A DNA stretch of 64,000 nucleotides from Rheinheimera sp. (GCA_008015325.1 SSFI01000014.1:103343-167342); one strand, 5' to 3'; counted from the stretch's first letter, positions 49,040 through 60,794 are shown. The notes: generated by a model not told the origin, from the sequence alone. Numbers and translations: made by a program.

Positions 49040-49885
49040 ATGCATTTACTCTGGCTGGTCACAGCAGTCTGGGCCTTTAGTTTTTCTTTGATCGGTGAAT
49101 TTCTCGCCGCAACGGTTGACCCTTATTTAGCCGTCAGCAGCCGGATGTTACTGGCGCTGGTGTTATTCAGTCCGTTTTTACTGAAATACCGCACCACAAC
49201 GCGACTGGCGCTGCAGCTTGCTGGCATCGGTGCTGTGCAGCTCGGCCTGATGTACCTGCTGCTCTATCACAGCTTTTTATATTTGTCGGTGGCCGAAGTG
49301 CTGCTGTTTACCATTCTGACGCCGGTGTATATCTCAGTGCTGGATTATTACTGGCGTTATCAAAAATTGCACTTGCGCTGGCTGGGCCCGGCGCTGTTGG
49401 CAGTTGCCGGCGCATTAGTGATGCGTTATCAGCAACTGAGCAGTGATTTCTGGTTTGGACTGTTGCTGATCCAGGGCGCGAATTTGTGTTTTGCTTTTGG
49501 TCAGGTCGCCTATCGGCGGCTGGAATTGGGCACTTCCGGCTCGCAGAAACAGCATTTTGGCTGGTTTTTTGTCGGTGCAACTATCGTCAGCCTGGTCGCG
49601 ACCGCTCTGTTTGCCAACTGGCAGCGCCTGCCCGACACGCCGCTGGAATATGGCATTTTGCTCTGGCTGGGCCTGGTTGCTTCGGGCATTGGTTATTGGC
49701 TGTGGAATGCCGGCGCGCGGCAAGTCAGCGCCAATCAGCTGGCAGTGATGAACAACGTGTTGATCCCGGCCGGTTTGCTGGTGAACTTTGTATTCTGGCA
49801 ACATGCGGTAAACTGGTGGACATTAGCGGGCGGTTCATTGCTGATTTTGTTAAGTTTGGGCTGGGCGATGCGGCAACATGACTAA
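49040..49885 (+). CDS. EamA/DMT family transporter
   Basis: MHLLWLVTAVWAFSFSLIGEFLA; ten hydrophobic helices; start at 49040 within ORF 48938..49885. Confidence 0.88.
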   Translation: MHLLWLVTAVWAFSFSLIGEFLAATVDPYLAVSSRMLLALVLFSPFLLKYRTTTRLALQLAGIGAVQLGLMYLLLYHSFLYLSVAEVLLFTILTPVYISVLDYYWRYQKLHLRWLGPALLAVAGALVMRYQQLSSDFWFGLLLIQGANLCFAFGQVAYRRLELGTSGSQKQHFGWFFVGATIVSLVATALFANWQRLPDTPLEYGILLWLGLVASGIGYWLWNAGARQVSANQLAVMNNVLIPAGLLVNFVFWQHAVNWWTLAGGSLLILLSLGWAMRQHD

Positions 49886-50133
49886 GATTGCTGAGCTGCG
49901 CGCCAAAATCTCATTGAATGCGACAAAGCTCAAGTTCCAGTTTGTTTCACAGTGTCATCAGATTCAGTAACTGGCAGGGGCTACAGCCAACAAATGCAGG
50001 CAATGTGACCTACAGAAGATCTTCCTGCTCAAGGCATCGGCTCCTGACTCAGGGTTCTGACATCAAAATGCTGGCCGTTTTTACCGACCAGCATTTCTGA
50101 GAGCACAACGATAGAAATATACAGTGTTCTCTG

Positions 50134-50909
50134 TCATACCCGGCGGCGACGCGCAGCACCGGCCAACCCAAGAATACTTAACGACAATAAAGCTAAGCTC
50201 GAAGGCTCTGGGACATTCATAACCGGAGCGCCCAAATAGGACTCGATGTTTACGTTTGACTGTGAGTAATGCCTTTCAGCAAAGAAAAAGTCGAATTTAT
50301 ACAGCTGGCCGGCCTGAATACCCTGTTGGCTCGCAACTGTATTCATATCAAACCCTTTCGTCGCGGCAGCATGCACCCCGCCCAAATCTAAAACCAGTTT
50401 GTTGTTAATGAAGACCCAAACATCATCATCACCGGTAAAAGAAAAAGTGTTCGTTAAATTTGGATCATAAATCAGATCTAAACCAAATTGAGCAGTGAAA
50501 AAATAGTTGTGCTCATTGAATTGATCACCATCATTCGTTGTGCCCGTGATTGAATCTAATGGAAAAAATGCAGAATTGTTATAGCTAAGTTTACCTGTAA
50601 CGGTATCCACAGTTGCATTAATATTAACATTTTGCTGATTTACGCAGGTTGAGTTGGGTGTGGCAGCGTTACAATTGCTGAACCAACTTGCAAAAGTAGT
50701 CGCATTATTCACAGCACCGTCGTCATTGGCACCGATAAAAACAGGCTTACCACCAACTAACTGACTGCCATGCCGGTCTTTACACCGGATACAAAGTATT
50801 GAAAGTCTGGATGACTTTGATGAAAATCACGAATTGTTACTGAGACCGGTTGATTGATAATGGCAGCCTCTAATTTAGCAGTGAACGTAAAATAGTCCGA
50901 CAACACCAC
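50134..50909 (-). pseudogene. Fibro-slime domain protein with PEP-CTERM anchor, frameshifted and lacking a signal peptide
   Basis: C-terminal frame ...RHGSQLVGGKPVFIGANDDGAVNNATTFASWFSNC...NVPEPSSLALLSLSILGLAGAARRRRV; upstream piece in another frame, AKLEAAIINQPVSVTIRDFHQSHPDFQYFVSGVKTGMAVS*. Confidence 0.8.
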
Positions 50910-51165
50910 CGCGCAATGTAGGCCTGAGCAAACAAGTTGTCGCGTATATGGAGGTTCAGTTGAAACCCGATTATTCGCGTAATCTCTTATTTCTGGTTAT
51001 CGCTTGAACACCACTCATGCCTTGCCTGGTAACTACTGGTTCAATAACAAACTCGGCGGTTTGTTGCTCTTGCTAAAATCCCCCACCCGAAAAAGCAAAA
51101 TGCCACTCGTAGTTACCCGAATGGCCTTACAACAAATTCGATATTTTTATTCTTAAAACAGTAAG

Positions 51166-53463
<2,298 letters not shown>

Positions 53464-53640
53464 TTAAATCAGTCGCACTAATCGTATTTTTTGATTAAAA
53501 CCCAACTTTTATGCTTGTTTTCCCTAAATCCACCCTGACGTTGCGCCCTGCCGGGTTGCTGCATCCATGCTCAATCCTTTTCTGAGATGTCTTTTTGCAT
53601 TAACATCTGCGTGTTCATTTCATAACGCCGGGCGCGTGCT

Positions 53641-54816
53641 GTGTACAAAATTATCACTAATCTGCTATTGGGCGGCTGCGCTGTAGCGCCATTGTTGCTG
53701 CAAGCGCAGCAACAGCCACTGTGGTTTGGTCCGGCAGAAGCGGCTCCCTATTATGTGGTGCCGGCCCATGCAGCTCAGCAACTCGAGCTGAACGGCCACC
53801 CTGTGTTGCTGGCGTTTTCTGCTGACAGTAACCGCCTGGCAGTCGCCAGCATCGCCGACACCGGCAGAGTCAATGAATTTGGTGATGTCCGGGCGGCAGA
53901 ATTATCCGCAATTTCTACCCGGCAAAACCACAACACAGCCAAAGCGGACTTGCTGATTAGTCATGATTTTACAGCGCCGTTTGCTGTCTACGGCGCGCCA
54001 GCTCTGGCGCTTGACTGGCAAGGCGACAATATTAATCTGCTGATCGGCAATGGTGATGACGAAGTCAGCCGGCTGACTTATCTCACTACAGAGCACCGGC
54101 TGCAAAACCCGGATATTTTCGCCACGGTGCTGGCTGAGCAGATTGCGCCAAATCCACTTGAGCTTGCGATTGCGCGCTGTTTTCCCGACTGGCCGGCTGA
54201 GGTGATCAGTAGTGGGGTCAATAGCAGCAACAGCCACTGGCTGGAGCTGGGTAAAACAGCTGTGTATCAGGCGCAATATCACCAAGTGGCAGACGACATC
54301 TGGTTGCTGGACTTGCAACAATGTCAACGCAATCAGCTGTTATCTCTGCCTGAAAGGAATAGAAAGCAATGGTCAACCAATCATGTCGGCACTGTTGTTG
54401 CCGGTGGCAAGGTTCTGTTGGTGGTCCACCAGCTGCAAATCAGTGGCGATGGTCAGTCACTGCTGATGTTATTGAGCGAACAGCCGGCAATGACGCCACC
54501 GGCAGAGCGGCGTTGGCAATCCGTCAACACCGGCAATAGCAATAACCGAGAACTTGAAATGTTGGGGCAGTTACAGCAACGCACGCTGTTTCAGCTGGTC
54601 AACACGCAGCAACCTTGCGACACCCGAGTATTGAGCTTGTCCGCCGGCGGGCTGGCTGAACTGCAGATCGATGGTCATCGCATTTGTCAGGCTGCTGTGT
54701 CAAAACAAGGCCATCTGGCACTGGCCTTAGCTTCTGGCCGTGATAAAGCTGCAGCCGCAGGACTGGCTACCCGGATTTGGTTGTTACAACCCGGTTTTTT
54801 ACAACGCTTGCCCTGA
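53641..54816 (+). CDS. Hypothetical secreted protein, possibly beta-propeller-like
   Basis: 391 aa with signal peptide; repeated strand-rich segments such as LLAFSADSNRLAVASIADTGRV. Confidence 0.55.
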   Translation: MYKIITNLLLGGCAVAPLLLQAQQQPLWFGPAEAAPYYVVPAHAAQQLELNGHPVLLAFSADSNRLAVASIADTGRVNEFGDVRAAELSAISTRQNHNTAKADLLISHDFTAPFAVYGAPALALDWQGDNINLLIGNGDDEVSRLTYLTTEHRLQNPDIFATVLAEQIAPNPLELAIARCFPDWPAEVISSGVNSSNSHWLELGKTAVYQAQYHQVADDIWLLDLQQCQRNQLLSLPERNRKQWSTNHVGTVVAGGKVLLVVHQLQISGDGQSLLMLLSEQPAMTPPAERRWQSVNTGNSNNRELEMLGQLQQRTLFQLVNTQQPCDTRVLSLSAGGLAELQIDGHRICQAAVSKQGHLALALASGRDKAAAAGLATRIWLLQPGFLQRLP

Positions 54817-54823
54817 AACATTG

Positions 54824-56563
54824 CTAATGTGCAGCAGCCACCCCATCGCGACGAGAATCAGAACCTGCGACATATCCGTTGGCAGTTTTCATAACACCTT
54901 GTCCGCCACCAAATACCAGTCCTGGGTTATTGCCGTGAAAAAAGCCCTGCACGGTAGCCATCACCGGGGTTTGCGGAGCATGTCCGAGCGAATAAAGCTC
55001 ATCCACCGTACTCTGTGAGATCCCTTGTTCAAAGCTCACTCTATTCCCTTCCCAATGGCGAAACCTTGGCGCATCAATGGCTTCTTGTACATCCATACCA
55101 AACATCACCATATTCAACAGCATTTGCACATGCGCTTGAGGCTGCTGCGCTCCACCGACAATACCAAAGCTTAACCAAGGTTTTTGCTGACCCTGAGCAT
55201 CGGCTTTAGTGACAAAACCAGGAATAATGGTATGAAATGGCTTTCTACCGGGGGCAACTGTGTTGGCGCGATCTGGTTGCAGCGACAAACCTACACCACG
55301 ATTTTGTAAAGCAAAACCGGTGCCTGGGACAACAACGCCTGAGCCAAAAGGCCCGGCAATGCTGTTAATAAAAGACACCATATTGCCGTCTTTGTCTGCC
55401 ACGCTCAAATAGGTCGTATCGCTGGTATTTAACGACGCTTCAGGGTCAACTTGCTCCATAGCTTGATCCGGTTTGATCAAGGCGCGTCTCTTGGCGATAA
55501 GAGAATCGTCTAACAAATCTTCCGCTTTTATCTGCATAGACTGGGGGTCACCTACAAAATATTCGAGGTCGGCATAAGCCAACTTTTTGGCTTCAATAAG
55601 ATGGTGTAAATAAGTGGGAGAATTATGCTGCATTGCCTTTAAATCATAGGGTTCGAGGATTTTCAGCATTTCTAGCGCAGCAATGCCCTGTCCATTCGGC
55701 GGTAACTCCCATAAACGATATTCTTTATAGGACACTGACATCGGCTCCACCCACTCAGCCTGATAATTGGCGAAGTCGCTTTGGGTTAAAAAGCCACCTA
55801 ACTCTTGTACTCTTGCCGCAATTTTTTCACCCAATTCACCACCATACAGCACCTGCGGGCCTTGTGCAGCTATCAGTTTAAGTGTTTTGGCGTAGTCTGG
55901 ATTCACAAACCATTCACCGGCAACAGGTGTCCGGCCGCCATCGATTAAAAAGGTGGTTTTTGCCCCTAGGTCATAATTAATTTTATTTTCAAAAAGGCCC
56001 CATTCCTCCGCTGTTGATTTAGAGATTGGGAAGCCTTTTTCGGCCAATTCAATCGCCGGTGCCAGCGCTTGTGCCAGATTGATTGTGCCATGCGTTTCCA
56101 ACAAAATTGCCCAGCCACTTAGCGCTCCAGGCAAGGTAATCGATTGAGCACCCTCGTCGGGTACGCGATTGCGGCCTGCCAATTTGTCGAGTGTCATCAG
56201 CGCGCCGGCATGGCCACTGCCATTGATACCGATCAGGCGCTGCTCACGCTCTAACCAAACCACAGCAAACATATCGCCGCCAATCCCGGTCATATAAGGT
56301 TCCACTACACTCAACACCGCCGCGGCGGTCACTGCCGCATCCACAGCGTTGCCACCATTTTGCAGCACGGCCAAACCAGCCTGACTGGCTAAAGGTTGGC
56401 TGGTCGTCACTACGCCATGCGGTGCATACACTGCTTTTTCTTTGAATTCAGTGGTTGGCGTGCCTAACCCCGAACGAAACGACAATCCCGCCACAAGCGC
56501 TGCAATGCCAATCACTGAAATGACGGCGAATGCCCATTTCAAAAACTGAGTGATTCCCTTCAT
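54824..56563 (-). CDS. ggt: Gamma-glutamyltransferase
   Basis: GVVTTSQPLASQAGLAVLQNGGNAVDAAVTAAAVLSVVEPYMTGIGGDMFAVVW; LNTSDTTYLSVADKDGNMVSFINSI (nucleophilic Thr region). Confidence 0.94.
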   Translation of the reverse strand: MKGITQFLKWAFAVISVIGIAALVAGLSFRSGLGTPTTEFKEKAVYAPHGVVTTSQPLASQAGLAVLQNGGNAVDAAVTAAAVLSVVEPYMTGIGGDMFAVVWLEREQRLIGINGSGHAGALMTLDKLAGRNRVPDEGAQSITLPGALSGWAILLETHGTINLAQALAPAIELAEKGFPISKSTAEEWGLFENKINYDLGAKTTFLIDGGRTPVAGEWFVNPDYAKTLKLIAAQGPQVLYGGELGEKIAARVQELGGFLTQSDFANYQAEWVEPMSVSYKEYRLWELPPNGQGIAALEMLKILEPYDLKAMQHNSPTYLHHLIEAKKLAYADLEYFVGDPQSMQIKAEDLLDDSLIAKRRALIKPDQAMEQVDPEASLNTSDTTYLSVADKDGNMVSFINSIAGPFGSGVVVPGTGFALQNRGVGLSLQPDRANTVAPGRKPFHTIIPGFVTKADAQGQQKPWLSFGIVGGAQQPQAHVQMLLNMVMFGMDVQEAIDAPRFRHWEGNRVSFEQGISQSTVDELYSLGHAPQTPVMATVQGFFHGNNPGLVFGGGQGVMKTANGYVAGSDSRRDGVAAAH

Positions 56564-56597
56564 AGATTTCTGCTACTCCTGTCGTGTGATTGTTGCC

Positions 56598-56625
56598 AGT
56601 ACTTTAATTGAATAGTTAAAGTACT
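56598..56625. promoter_or_regulatory. Perfect 10-bp inverted repeat upstream of ggt
   Basis: AGTACTTTAA-TTGAATAG-TTAAAGTACT, starting 35 bp upstream of the ggt start. Confidence 0.5.
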
Positions 56626-56643
56626 CTAATGAGAAAAAAGCCC

Positions 56644-56720
56644 GCTAACGTTGAGCGCACGCGCGCGAACGCAGTGAGCGTCGCTGCAACCGAAGGCCGC
56701 AAGTGCCGCGACGTGTTAGC
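56644..56720 (-). other. attC-like structured site (integron cassette recombination site candidate)
   Basis: GCTAAC / GTTAGC outer arms, 5-nt spacers on both sides, GCGCAC / GTGCCGC inner arms with one extra base on one arm; 77 bp total. Confidence 0.4.
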
Positions 56721-57246
56721 CGAAAGCCCGAATAAGGGCAACGCGAAAACCCAAACAACGCCGCACGTGCAAATTTTAAAACTACCCCGCGAACAGCTGA
56801 CTATTGCAGCTTGGCTGCCATAAAGCGCTGAACGGAACCTGTAAATAATTGGTGAATACCAAACTACCAGAAGGGAAACGGAGAACGCAATTTCCGTTTG
56901 CACTTTACCCAAGCAACGCACTGCCCGAACAAAGCCACCTACCCTGGTGTTGGCTGCACAACCAGCCAAAAACTATAAAACCCGATTAACGGCTAACTAT
57001 TACTCAACGGCTAAACGCCCGCATTTAAGCGTGCGCCATGCCTTTGATGTTTTTTAACATCTGTTAACACTACCTAAAAAAGATACAGTTCTCAACTATT
57101 TGCCGCCAGGCCACGCTTTGTAAAATCTAAAATCGTGCGCGGAGCCCTCTTTCTGGCACATCACCTTCTATTTACAATTATCCGGGCAAGAACTTACAAC
57201 GGGAAACTGCGCAGGCTGTATTTTTCTTGCAGCAATTCCAGCAAGC

Positions 57247-57723
57247 TCAAATCCCCATACCGGCAAATAGCCGTGGGTTGTAGATATCGTGAAACACTTG
57301 TTCGAGGTGTAGTTGGCTGGCGTCCGGGTGACTGGCATTGAATAGCAGGATGCTGCCAAGGCCGGGCGGCACTGTGACGCTGGGGAGTTCCAGCGCGACT
57401 TTTTGCCGGCTGTGCAGCCAGTCGCTGCCGAGTTGTTGGGTGCAGGCGGGATAAGGGAAAATGTCCCAGTCGGCGGGCAAATTGCCGCTGAAAGGTTCAA
57501 TCAACGCATCCGGCAGCTGGTATTGGCCGAGCCGGTAGCTTTTTGGGATAAAACGCGGGGATGGCAGATAGTTGGCGACTTCCAGCATCGCTACTGCGGC
57601 AGAGCTGGCGAAATACAGCACGCGCTGGCCCGGTTGATTCCAGCGGCCGCCGCTTTTAAAACTGGCGCCTTCGCCGCTGAAATTCTCCAGAAAAGCTTCC
57701 GGGCAGATGCGGTACAGCTGCAT
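57247..57723 (-). CDS. RES domain toxin
   Basis: MQLYRICPEAFLENFSGEGASFKSGGRWNQPGQRVLYFASSAAVAMLEVANYLP. Confidence 0.92.
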   Translation of the reverse strand: MQLYRICPEAFLENFSGEGASFKSGGRWNQPGQRVLYFASSAAVAMLEVANYLPSPRFIPKSYRLGQYQLPDALIEPFSGNLPADWDIFPYPACTQQLGSDWLHSRQKVALELPSVTVPPGLGSILLFNASHPDASQLHLEQVFHDIYNPRLFAGMGI

Positions 57724-58175
57724 CAGCTGAATTCACCAAATTCAATGGCTTGCAACACGTCGGCCACCATGTTGCGGCCAACAAAACTGTCAAATAATGC
57801 GATGGGTTTGTCGCCGGATAAGGCCGGCATCGGGCTGTTCAGCCACTGGCGGGCCATATCGGGGCCAAACAGATTTTCGGCACGGCAAATCAGTTGCAAC
57901 ATATCCAGCACCGGCTCGGCCTGGTGACTGGGCAGCGTGCCTTTATACAGCCGGCTGATATTGGCGGCGCTGATGGACAAGGCCACCACTAATACGGGTT
58001 TTAATTCGGGTAACCATTGCAGCAGAGTTTTTACTTTGTCGCCGGACACGCCGTCGCGTACCAGTTGCAGATAATTGCGTTTATTTGCAAAGACTGTGGC
58101 AGAGACTGCACAGGCGTCAGAGACGGTTTTGACGGGCAAGGTTTGGCAAGGTTTGGTCTGATAGGTCACGGCCAT
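57723..58175 (-). CDS. Xre/MbcA/ParS-type antitoxin (DUF2384)
   Basis: 150 aa; ALSISAANISRLYKGTLPSHQAEPVLDMLQLICRAENLFG and AQ/AR WLNSPMPALSGDKPIALFDSFVGRNMVADVLQAIEFGEFS; stop overlaps the toxin start. Confidence 0.92.
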   Translation of the reverse strand: MAVTYQTKPCQTLPVKTVSDACAVSATVFANKRNYLQLVRDGVSGDKVKTLLQWLPELKPVLVVALSISAANISRLYKGTLPSHQAEPVLDMLQLICRAENLFGPDMARQWLNSPMPALSGDKPIALFDSFVGRNMVADVLQAIEFGEFS

Positions 58176-58224
58176 GATTTATCTCCGGTTTGCACTTTTT
58201 GACAATACATCAAAACGAGAAGAC

Positions 58225-58242
58225 CATCAAATCAAATTGATG
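58225..58242. promoter_or_regulatory. Palindromic operator candidate upstream of the TA operon
   Basis: CATCAA-ATCAAA-TTGATG about 50 bp upstream of the antitoxin start. Confidence 0.45.
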
Positions 58243-58330
58243 AACCTATGAAGCTGTTCCGCCACCGGGCAGCAACCCGACCGCTCTGTCGCTCAACAAC
58301 TGTGCCGGCACACCACTTTGCCGCCCCACT

Positions 58331-58375
58331 ACTCTGCCAATCAGCCACTCTGCCAATCAGCCACTCTGCTCAGCC
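58331..58375. repeat. 16-bp tandem repeat, about 2.8 copies
   Basis: ACTCTGCCAATCAGCC x2, then ACTCTGCTCAGCC; overlaps the 3' end of ORF 58357..58650. Confidence 0.85.
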
Positions 58376-58650
58376 GCCGGGCGTAACAGGCCGTTGCGAG
58401 CCAGTGCGCGGCGCACGCTCAGACACATTTTGCCGAAGCGGCGGATCTCGTCAAACTTTGGCAGCACGCCGCGTTTCAGCGCACTCTCCCAATAGCAGAT
58501 CTCGCCGTCGACCATCTCCAGCAGCTTTTTCGGACAACCGGCACAATCAGTATTGGCGCCGCAGATAAAAGTGGCGGGTTCATACAGCGGAAACTCGGTT
58601 TTGACTTGTGCGATGATTTGCCGCATGGCCGTAGCCCGATCTGGTTTCAT
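58357..58650 (-). CDS. Small Cys-rich hypothetical protein
   Basis: 97 aa; FICGANTDCAGCPKKLLEMVDGEICYWESALKRGVLPKFDEIRRFGKMCLS. Confidence 0.65.
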   Translation of the reverse strand: MKPDRATAMRQIIAQVKTEFPLYEPATFICGANTDCAGCPKKLLEMVDGEICYWESALKRGVLPKFDEIRRFGKMCLSVRRALARNGLLRPAAEQSG

Positions 58651-58759
58651 CTGGCGTTACTCCTGTCTGGCCCGCCACAGTCTCTGCAAATGGCGGCGAC
58701 AGGATCATCAATGAAAACCGCTGCAAGCACTATCCGGTAAAAGAGGTAGTACGACGGGG

Positions 58760-60571
58760 TTAAGCAGGTACTTTTTGTGCCAGATATTCCGGATAAAAGC
58801 GGAAATACACGCCGGTGCCGCCTGTTTCACGCCGCTCAACCCTAAGCTCGCCCTGCAGCTGCCGGCTGCGCTCCTGCATGATGGCGAGGCCATAGTGATT
58901 GAGCTTCTCGGCTTTATCCGGAATGCCGACGCCATTGTCCTCCACGCACAGTTCGACCCATTTGTCGTCAAGCTGCGTCAGCCGCACCAGCACTTCAGAG
59001 CCCCTGCTGTGATGCACCGCATTCTGACAGGCTTCGCGCACAATTTGCAGCAAGTGGATCTCTTCCTGCGGTGACAATGGAATGTTGGCTAACTGATAAT
59101 CTAGTCGAAACCGCATGCCAGACTGTTCGGCCAGCACCACCACCGCCTGTTGCAGCGCCACTTCAATACCGCCGCCATCGACTTTCAGCCGGAAGGTGGT
59201 CAACAGTTCGCGCAGCTGGCGATAAGCATTGTCCAGCCCCTGTTTCAGTTCTGCCGTAATGTCCTGTAATAACTCAGGTTTATTCAGTTCTATCGCTTTG
59301 TTGAGCCGGGTGACCTGAATTTTTAAGTAGGACAGCGCCTGCGCCAGCGAATCATGTAACTCGCGGGCAATCACGGTACGTTCCTGCATCAGCACCAGTC
59401 GCCGGCTTTGCTCCTGTTCCTGTTTCAGGCTGAGCGCAATGGCGATATGCCCGGCGACACTGCGAAACAGCTGCAGCTGCCAGTCACTGAGTTTATCGGT
59501 ATTACAGGTACGAACGACTAATACGCCATGATGCTGGCTCTCCCGCTGCACCTGAAAGCGGTAAACCCAGCCATTGTCATCAAACTGACCAGACTCGCTG
59601 GCGCTGGTGCAATCATCACAGCTGTTCCGGCTGCATTCCTGATGGCTGGCATCGGGCAGAATTTGTAAATAAGGCCGGCTGCCCCGCTCGGTCAGCAAAC
59701 AAAGTTCAATATCCTGCACCGCCACCACCTGCTGCAATTGCTGCACTATAGTGTCGAGCCGGGCGCGGTCGACCGTTTCTACGGTTAAGTCCCGTACCAT
59801 GTCGTATAAAAATTGCAGTTTGGTATTCGAAATTTGCAGCGCGTGGGTCTGGGCATCCACCCGTTTTTGCAAAGTGCCGTACATCGAGGCGATGGCATCG
59901 GACATTTTATTCAGCGTCTGCGCCAGCACGCCAAGTTCGTCCTGTTCCTGCGGTTCCACCCGGCAGGTGAAGTCACCCTGGCCGATGCGATGTGCTGCGC
60001 GGGTTAATTCACTGAGCGGCTGCTCGACCCGGTTACGCAGCCAGTGCAGCACCACAGCGGCCAGAAACACTGTGGTAAACAGCGCAAAAATTTGCACGAT
60101 GCGCAGCAAACGCACCTTGCGCTCGGCGTCGCGCTGAATAGTGCTGACCAGCACTTCGATATCATCGACCTGACGCTGCGCCTGAGTAAACCGCTCCGCC
60201 GGCGTCAGTAAAGGTAAGTTCTGTGCCAGCTGCAGCCAGTTTTGCCGGGCTTTGACAAACTGCAGGTTGAGCTCCGGATCAGCGGTTTTCATATGACTGA
60301 ATACCGGGTGCTGCCAGCTTTGCGTTAACTTTTCCTGTGCTACGATAAATGCTTCCGAGCCTGGCTGCTCACTGAGCAAAACCACTTTATAAGTCTGCAT
60401 CCTGAGTGAGCCGGCGACATTAATCGCCAACGCATCACTGTCGGCGCGATCTGACAGCCAATAGGAAATAATCATAGTGCCAAGCGCCAGCGTGACGATG
60501 ATGCCGAGCGCAATACCGATACGGCTGACGATAGACGCCTGATGCTTTAACAGTGGTTTTGATTTCGACAT
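58760..60571 (-). CDS. narX: Nitrate/nitrite sensor histidine kinase NarX
   Basis: P-box-like DALAINVAGSLRMQTYKVVL; HAMP; Cys-containing central region; VIARELHDSLAQALSYLKIQVTRL (HisKA_3); HATPase. Position next to narG. Confidence 0.88.
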   Translation of the reverse strand: MSKSKPLLKHQASIVSRIGIALGIIVTLALGTMIISYWLSDRADSDALAINVAGSLRMQTYKVVLLSEQPGSEAFIVAQEKLTQSWQHPVFSHMKTADPELNLQFVKARQNWLQLAQNLPLLTPAERFTQAQRQVDDIEVLVSTIQRDAERKVRLLRIVQIFALFTTVFLAAVVLHWLRNRVEQPLSELTRAAHRIGQGDFTCRVEPQEQDELGVLAQTLNKMSDAIASMYGTLQKRVDAQTHALQISNTKLQFLYDMVRDLTVETVDRARLDTIVQQLQQVVAVQDIELCLLTERGSRPYLQILPDASHQECSRNSCDDCTSASESGQFDDNGWVYRFQVQRESQHHGVLVVRTCNTDKLSDWQLQLFRSVAGHIAIALSLKQEQEQSRRLVLMQERTVIARELHDSLAQALSYLKIQVTRLNKAIELNKPELLQDITAELKQGLDNAYRQLRELLTTFRLKVDGGGIEVALQQAVVVLAEQSGMRFRLDYQLANIPLSPQEEIHLLQIVREACQNAVHHSRGSEVLVRLTQLDDKWVELCVEDNGVGIPDKAEKLNHYGLAIMQERSRQLQGELRVERRETGGTGVYFRFYPEYLAQKVPA

Positions 60572-60725
60572 GCCGGCTCCTGCTGCTGTTGCCCCATCAT
60601 ACCTGTTTCAACAGGCAGTTTCAGGTGCTACTCCTTTTGCGCCGCCACTCTATAAGCCATAGCTTCAGCCGGTAGCAAGCACAAATAATATCAATATAAA
60701 TCATAAAGATAACGAACAACCTCGC

Positions 60726-60741
60726 TACCCACAAAGAGGTA
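60726..60741. promoter_or_regulatory. Candidate NarL/NarP 7-2-7 site
   Basis: TACCCAC-AA-AGAGGTA, compared with TACYYMT heptamers in inverted 7-2-7 arrangement. Confidence 0.55.
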
Positions 60742-60780
60742 GCTGCCTGCTATTGTACCCGTTCCTGCTCCGTGGATTGC

Positions 60781-60794
60781 TTGCGCCAAATCAA
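60781..60794. promoter_or_regulatory. Candidate FNR box
   Basis: TTGCGCCAAATCAA versus TTGATNNNNATCAA; 96 bp upstream of the narG start. Confidence 0.5.

Noticed and set aside
56629-56823. Plus-strand 64-aa ORF
   Set aside because: Same structured region; low-complexity composition, no start-site support
56616-56969. Minus-strand 117-aa ORF (MAGCAANTRVGGFV...)
   Set aside because: Runs through the attC-like structure; such ORFs are common artefacts of attC or repeat translation, no domain
56980-57070. Possible second attC-like site
   Set aside because: Contains TTAACGGC and GTTAAC words but the inner arms do not pair with attC-like spacing
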